This document shows positions 60,049 through 64,000 of a stretch of DNA of 64,000 bases, piece by piece (the stretch's first letter is position 1; every line of letters begins with the position of its first letter). The DNA comes from Hyphomonas sediminis (GTDB lineage Bacteria; Pseudomonadota; Alphaproteobacteria; Caulobacterales; Hyphomonadaceae): NCBI RefSeq assembly GCF_019679475.1, contig NZ_JAIEZP010000001.1, positions 2,480,001 to 2,544,000 on the forward strand. The letters run 5' to 3'. The position numbers and the translations under genes are program-made. Below the pieces are notes generated by a model that saw only the letters and a program-made list of their open reading frames with translations, ran no database searches and had not been told where the DNA came from.

Positions 60049-61177
60049 GCTGGCTGGAATTCGGCTTCCGATTTGGGCCCGGCGGGCTGAAAAGATCGGT
60101 TCGCAATACTTCGCGCGGCTGATTCAGCCCGGCGCGGGCGGCGGCCTTGAGAAACCGCTGACGGATCAGGTCTGCCACCGCCCCCCTGCCCGTGCCGCGC
60201 TCGAACCAGTTGGCATCATAATCCCTGCCGCCTCTCATTTCGCGCAGCGTGTTGATAATGCGCGCGGCACGGTCCGGCGCATGTTGGGCCAGCCATTCAT
60301 GGAAGAGATCCTTGATCTCGAACGGCAGGCGCAGCACGACATAGCCTACCCCGCGCGCGCCATGATCTGCGGCCGCTTCAATCAGGGTTTCGATCTCGTG
60401 ATCGTTAAGGCCCGGAATGATCGGCGCAGTCATCACCGCGACCGGAATACCGGCATCGGAAAGGGCTTTCACCGTTTCCAGCCGGCGTTGCGGCGTTGCC
60501 GCGCGCGGCTCCATCTTGCGGGAAAGTTGCCGGTCCAGCGTCGTGATCGACACGCCTACCCGCGTGAGGCCCTTGGCGGCCATCGGGGCGAGGATGTCAA
60601 TGTCGCGCTGGATCAGCGCCGACTTCGTCAGAAGACTGACCGGATGGTTGTGAGCGGCGAGAATTTCCAGCAGCTGGCGCGTGAGGCGCTGTTCCCGCTC
60701 AATTGGCTGGTAAGCATCGGTATTCATGCCGAGCGCGATGGCGCGCACGATATAGCCAGGCCGCGACAACTCCCGCAGCAACAGTTCCGGCGCGTTGGTC
60801 TTGCGGAACAGCTTGCTTTCAAAGTCCAGCCCCGCTGACAGGCCAGACCAGGTATGCGTGGGCCGGGCAAAGCAGTAGATGCAGCCATGCTCGCACCCCC
60901 GATAGGGGTTCACCGTCCGGTCAAAGGAGATGTCCGGCGACTTGTTGAAGGTGATGATCGTGCGGGCAACTTCATCGAACACTTCCGTATCGAGCCGGTC
61001 TGCACCGTCCTCGATCGTGTCCCAGCCATCATCAAAGGCGTGGCGCGTCTCCCGCTCATACCGTCCGGTCTGGTTCGAGATAGCGCCGCGCCCCCGATGC
61101 TCGAAACGCTCGGACACGCTGTGTGTGTCGAGAAGCGTGACCCGTCCTGATTTCTTCAGTTTCTGTCCCGTACGCAT
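60032..61177 (-). CDS. Radical SAM protein (PA0069 family)
   Basis: The 381-residue radical S-adenosylmethionine enzyme has the [4Fe-4S] motif CEHGCIYCFAR (Cys-x3-Cys-x2-Cys) and other conserved parts such as LLTKSALIQRDIDIL and VPVAVMTAPIIPGLNDHEIE (in the form IPVAVMTAPIIPG). The substrate is unknown; the family is spore photoproduct-lyase-like in motif. ATG 61177 is the likely start; the frame continues to 61270 but the sequence there is low-complexity. Confidence 0.9.
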   Translation of the reverse strand: MRTGQKLKKSGRVTLLDTHSVSERFEHRGRGAISNQTGRYERETRHAFDDGWDTIEDGADRLDTEVFDEVARTIITFNKSPDISFDRTVNPYRGCEHGCIYCFARPTHTWSGLSAGLDFESKLFRKTNAPELLLRELSRPGYIVRAIALGMNTDAYQPIEREQRLTRQLLEILAAHNHPVSLLTKSALIQRDIDILAPMAAKGLTRVGVSITTLDRQLSRKMEPRAATPQRRLETVKALSDAGIPVAVMTAPIIPGLNDHEIETLIEAAADHGARGVGYVVLRLPFEIKDLFHEWLAQHAPDRAARIINTLREMRGGRDYDANWFERGTGRGAVADLIRQRFLKAAARAGLNQPREVLRTDLFSPPGPNRKPNSSQLSLDL

Positions 61178-61367
61178 GAGGCGGAGAAAGCCAGAAGAAA
61201 AAGAACAAAGCAAGAACTTTTGGATTCCATGTTGTGGGATTTTGGGGTAGGCCTTCATGCGAGCGTTCATCTGGCGCTCAGCCAGCCCCTGCTCAATTCA
61301 TCTTAATTCTCGTCGTCGAATCGCCGGATTGGCTGCCGAAACTGCCCTTCCATCTGAAAGCCCGGTC

Positions 61368-61910
61368 ATGCTCAGCCGCCTGAAAGTTTTTGCTGCCGCC
61401 TCATTCGCCCTGTTCCTCGGGGCGTGCTTCCTGTCGGAGCGCCAGCTGATTGGCGAAGGCGTGCGCCTGCAGGAAGGCCCGCTGGCCTTTTGCATGGAAC
61501 CGGACGAACCCTGCCTTGAGGCGGTCACCCAGGAAGACGGGTATCTGGTGATGCCCCTGCCCGAACATGCAGACGAGGAAGAACCCATCTTCGTGCGCTT
61601 CGCGCCGCTGACACGCGCGGGCGGCGCCGACATCTGGCTGGGCGAAGCAGAGCTCACAGAAGAAGAAGACCGGGCCTGGGCCTATGTGGTGGCCCGCCGC
61701 GCCGGGAAAGCGGAAAATGGCGTCACGGAATACAAAATGGCCATTCCAACCTGCGAAGAAGCAAGCGATTCCCAGCTGATTCGCTACGGACTTGAGCGCA
61801 ACGGCCTCTACGCTTGCACGGTGACGAACATCGACGCCTTTGCCGAATACCTGACAGAACGACATACCGCCGATTTTGCCGATGCCGACTGGTGGGACAC
61901 CGCCAACTAG
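61368..61910 (+). CDS. Predicted lipoprotein of unknown function
   Basis: Unrecognised 180-residue lipoprotein. The signal is MLSRLKVFAAASFALFLGAC-FLSE, with an LGAC lipobox. The mature part is acidic, with Cys pairs in LAFCMEPDEPCLEAV and IPTCEEASDS...LYACTV, suggesting disulfides in the periplasm. A longer frame to 61257 lacks a ribosome site and is rejected. It is divergent from the radical SAM gene; no partner is evident. Confidence 0.75.
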   Translation: MLSRLKVFAAASFALFLGACFLSERQLIGEGVRLQEGPLAFCMEPDEPCLEAVTQEDGYLVMPLPEHADEEEPIFVRFAPLTRAGGADIWLGEAELTEEEDRAWAYVVARRAGKAENGVTEYKMAIPTCEEASDSQLIRYGLERNGLYACTVTNIDAFAEYLTERHTADFADADWWDTAN

Positions 61911-61922
61911 GCGCCAGCGCCC

Positions 61923-62225
61923 CTACGCCCAGCTGCCCCGATCATACGGCACACCATGCGTGGCGCAGATGTCGCGCAGGCGATCTGTTGCCCGCGGATC
62001 ATTGGCAAAGAACTCAATTGAGAATGCCATCAGCAGCTGGCCCCACGCCTCTTTCGGCACGATGGTCCAGAATTCGTAATCGCTGTCGCCCCAGAACGCC
62101 TCGACCGCCTTGCCCATGTCCTGCGTGTCGATCATGAATTGGTCTTCGCGCAGGGAGGCACGCACAGAGCGAAATTCCTCCCCATCCTGACGAAAGAGCT
62201 CGACGGATTTCTCCTCGCCGCTCAT
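61923..62225 (-). CDS. Small acidic protein of unknown function
   Basis: Unrecognised 100-residue cytosolic protein. It has no signal. Core features are FRSVRASLREDQFMIDTQDMG, GDSDYEFWTIVPKEAWGQLL and a final ICATHGVPYDRGSWA. The YEFW-type motif occurs in small uncharacterised bacterial proteins, but I cannot name a family. AAGGGTGAGG precedes ATG 62225, only four bases after the glycosyltransferase stop, so the two genes are probably cotranscribed. Confidence 0.7.
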   Translation of the reverse strand: MSGEEKSVELFRQDGEEFRSVRASLREDQFMIDTQDMGKAVEAFWGDSDYEFWTIVPKEAWGQLLMAFSIEFFANDPRATDRLRDICATHGVPYDRGSWA

Positions 62226-62229
62226 CGCC

Positions 62230-62877
62230 TCACCCTTTCGCAGCAAACAATGTGCGCAAATACCCGCCGCCGGTGTGGCTGCGTTTCCAGCCATTCTGCT
62301 CCAGCACAGCGGCAGAGGCGCGCGCCTCCGCGCTCAAGCCCACCAGGCGATCCCGGCCGAGCGCCTTTGCAATCGCCGCTTCATCCAGCGGAAGATTGTT
62401 GCCGGTGACCTCAGAGAGAAGCTTTCGGGAAATCAGCAATCCATGTTCGGGCAGAATCAGGGCCTGCCGCTCAGCATACCGATTGGCCGATTGCTCGAGC
62501 TTGCGCGCACGCCGGTCGTCCGAGCGATAATGCAGTTCGAAATAGGCCGCCTTTCCCGGACGGGTATCGATATGGTCGCCTGCGCGCTCAGCCCAGTCGC
62601 GGGAGAGCGCAACGGGTGGCGGCACGATCAGCAGCCATTCGCCACGCGCCGCGCCGGCACCGGCGGCGATCTGGCGCCCCCGGTTGCCGCCTGCAATGAT
62701 CACGCGCGCGCCGGTTGCCTCGGCGATCTTCACAGTCGTGTCGCCGGAACCGCCATCGACCAGAATCACCTCCCGGATCAGCCCCGCCTCCAGCCCGCTC
62801 ATCAAGCTCTCCAGGCAGAGAGGCAGGTCGGCGGCCGCGTTCAGCGACGGGATGATGATGGACAGTGGCGCAGGCAT
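62230..62877 (-). CDS. Family 2 glycosyltransferase (TIGR04283-like)
   Basis: The 215-residue GT-A enzyme starts MPAPLSIIIPSLNAAADLPLCLESL, carries VDGGSGDTT (the SGDT variant of the usual GGSxDxT metal/nucleotide site) and GRQIAAGAGAARGEWLLIV, and lacks a membrane anchor. The set is characteristic of the TIGR04283 glycosyltransferases, whose substrates are mostly unknown. ATG 62877 follows GGGAGG. A longer frame to 62934 is open but unneeded. Confidence 0.85.
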   Translation of the reverse strand: MPAPLSIIIPSLNAAADLPLCLESLMSGLEAGLIREVILVDGGSGDTTVKIAEATGARVIIAGGNRGRQIAAGAGAARGEWLLIVPPPVALSRDWAERAGDHIDTRPGKAAYFELHYRSDDRRARKLEQSANRYAERQALILPEHGLLISRKLLSEVTGNNLPLDEAAIAKALGRDRLVGLSAEARASAAVLEQNGWKRSHTGGGYLRTLFAAKG

Positions 62878-63119
62878 GAAACCTCCCGGACAGGCCGGAG
62901 ACAATCGGAACACAGCCCAAGGTGAGGCGTTCATTCCGAGGTTAAGTCAAGGACAAGCCCGCGCCGGTCATCTGTGAAAAGCTCAAATTTGCCCCCTCGC
63001 CGGCGCCGCCGCCTGTTGAGCAATCAAGTGAAGACGGAGGAAAACGCTTCCGGGCGCCGCAAGCTGTGGAATAGTCGCTGCTGCGCCGAAAGCGAGCTGG
63101 AAGAATACCACTCAGCGTC

Positions 63120-63926
63120 TCAGCTCAGTTCGCTGAGCCGTTTCTCGATCAGCTGAAGGTCTCGCCAGGCGCGGCTTTTGTCCTGCGGGCGGCGCAGGAG
63201 ATAGGCCGGGTGGAGCATCGGGATCAGCGGCACGGAATACCCGCCCGGCGTGCTGTAAGTGTATTCATTGCCGCGCAGCTTCATGATGCCGTCACGGCTT
63301 TGCAGCAGGGAAACGGCAGGAATACCGCCCGCGGCCACGATGAGCTTCGGACGGGAGAGCTCGATCATGCGGTCCACGAACGGCCGGCAGACAGCCAGCT
63401 CATCGGTTTCGGGGTTCCGGTTGCTGGGCGGGCGCCAGTAATTGACGTTGGAAATCAGCGTGTTTTCGGTGCGTGTGCGGCCAATGGCGGCCAGCATCTT
63501 GTCCAGCAGCTGCCCGGCGCGGCCCACGAAGGGCTTGCCCTGACGGTCCTCGTCGGCGCCCGGCCCTTCTCCGATCACCATCAGGCTGGCACCGGGAACG
63601 CCGTCATAAACGACGGTTTTCTCAGCCCCCACCTTGAGCGGACTGCCGGTGAAGCCGGAAATCGCCTCGGCCAGCGCCTCGATGGAATCGGCCTTTGCGG
63701 CGAGCGAATGGGCCTCTCGCGTCCAGTCCGCCACGGTCTTGACGCCCCGGCGACGGATGGGGGCTCCCTCGGCCTGAGCGCCCTGAATTTCACGGGATTC
63801 GGCTTCCGCGACGGCAGGCGCAACCGCCAGCAAAGCGTCCACAAGTGGCTCGTCGACGGCCACACCCATGGCCGCCCACCACTCGGTGAGTGCAGAAATT
63901 GGCGCTCTTGACGCAGGGGTTGGCAT
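63120..63926 (-). CDS. Uracil-DNA glycosylase, family-4-like, lacking most Fe-S cysteines
   Basis: The 268-residue enzyme would remove uracil from DNA. Motif 1 GEGPGADEDRQGKPFVG and motif 2 MLHPAYLLRRP are family 4, and the region SNVNYWRPPSNRNPETDE is conserved. The N-terminal ~75 residues are poorly conserved and Ala/Glu-rich, as in alphaproteobacterial members. Remarkably, the whole protein has a single Cys (ELAVCRPF). The usual N-terminal Cys pair is replaced (FTGSPLK and EKTVVYDG) and YWRPP stands where KCRPP is found in thermophilic enzymes. An iron-sulfur cluster is therefore unlikely unless recruited otherwise. Confidence 0.87.
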   Translation of the reverse strand: MPTPASRAPISALTEWWAAMGVAVDEPLVDALLAVAPAVAEAESREIQGAQAEGAPIRRRGVKTVADWTREAHSLAAKADSIEALAEAISGFTGSPLKVGAEKTVVYDGVPGASLMVIGEGPGADEDRQGKPFVGRAGQLLDKMLAAIGRTRTENTLISNVNYWRPPSNRNPETDELAVCRPFVDRMIELSRPKLIVAAGGIPAVSLLQSRDGIMKLRGNEYTYSTPGGYSVPLIPMLHPAYLLRRPQDKSRAWRDLQLIEKRLSELS

Positions 63927-64000
63927 TGCGGACAGGCTGGACCTTCGGGAAACAGGCTGTAAGTGCTTACCCGGATACAGATATAAAGCGCAAAGCGCAA

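Noticed and set aside
63123..63138. Six-pair hairpin (GCTCAG TTCG CTGAGC) at the 3' end of the uracil-DNA glycosylase gene
   Set aside because: It lies inside the last codons and no T-run follows on the coding strand; treated as chance.

Overview
The window looks like ordinary, gene-dense chromosome of an alphaproteobacterium close to Caulobacterales/Hyphomonadaceae, perhaps Hyphomonas-like. The genus is an inference. The clues are a CcrM-type GANTC methyltransferase with GANTC sites in its own leader, an F1-only ATP synthase operon (atpHAGDC) behind priA, the tsaE-amgK-murU-addB-addA-trxA gene order, AddAB in place of RecBCD, many outer-membrane receptor and lipoprotein genes, and a GC-rich, strongly biased codon use that creates long antisense ORFs. 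I see no tRNA, rRNA, CRISPR array, insertion sequence, prophage or integrase. No stretch over 300 bases lacks a gene. 

Layout. 1-3300 (minus): a TetR-controlled RND efflux operon, with the permease cut by the window edge. 3380-5566: a nitroreductase, queF and a Ca2+/Na+ antiporter. 5753-11682 (plus): tamA-tamB, the outer-membrane assembly pair. 11863-14103: an XRE regulator, a CAP-domain protein and a divergent 2OG-Fe(II) oxygenase. 14290-30115 (plus): the standout block, containing a Pro/Thr-linker lipoprotein with a beta-helix-like body, a TonB-dependent receptor, a twelve-gene type II secretion operon (gspC-N, nearly every junction overlapping) and a terminal small lipoprotein that could be a pilotin. 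From memory, this arrangement resembles the Caulobacter region encoding the phosphate-starvation lipoprotein ElpS, and a weak Pho-box-like repeat precedes the first gene here. 

30123-34826: a coiled-coil XRE regulator, serine dehydratase, an FAD monooxygenase, a CHCC zinc-finger protein, an ABC ATPase with no adjacent permease, and thioredoxin. 34891-43700 (minus): addA, addB, murU, amgK and tsaE overlap one another, joining double-strand-break repair, muropeptide sugar recycling and tRNA t6A synthesis. 43858-46378 (plus): a ferredoxin reductase/[2Fe-2S] ferredoxin pair and a thioesterase. 46456-53758 (minus): atpC, D, G, A, H and priA. 53862-57090 (plus): a TauE/SafE-type transporter and a MoxR ATPase/VWA (CoxE-like) pair. 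57101-58183 (minus): ccrM, divergent from a Na+/phosphate cotransporter. 60032-64000: a radical SAM protein, two uncharacterised small proteins, a glycosyltransferase and a family-4-like uracil-DNA glycosylase that has lost most of its iron-sulfur cysteines. 

The strongest leads are the lipoprotein/receptor/T2SS module with its candidate pilotin, the cysteine-depleted glycosylase, the ccrM leader, the palindromic operator between the CAP-domain and oxygenase genes, and the MoxR-VWA pair. Nothing here is clearly a wholly new system.
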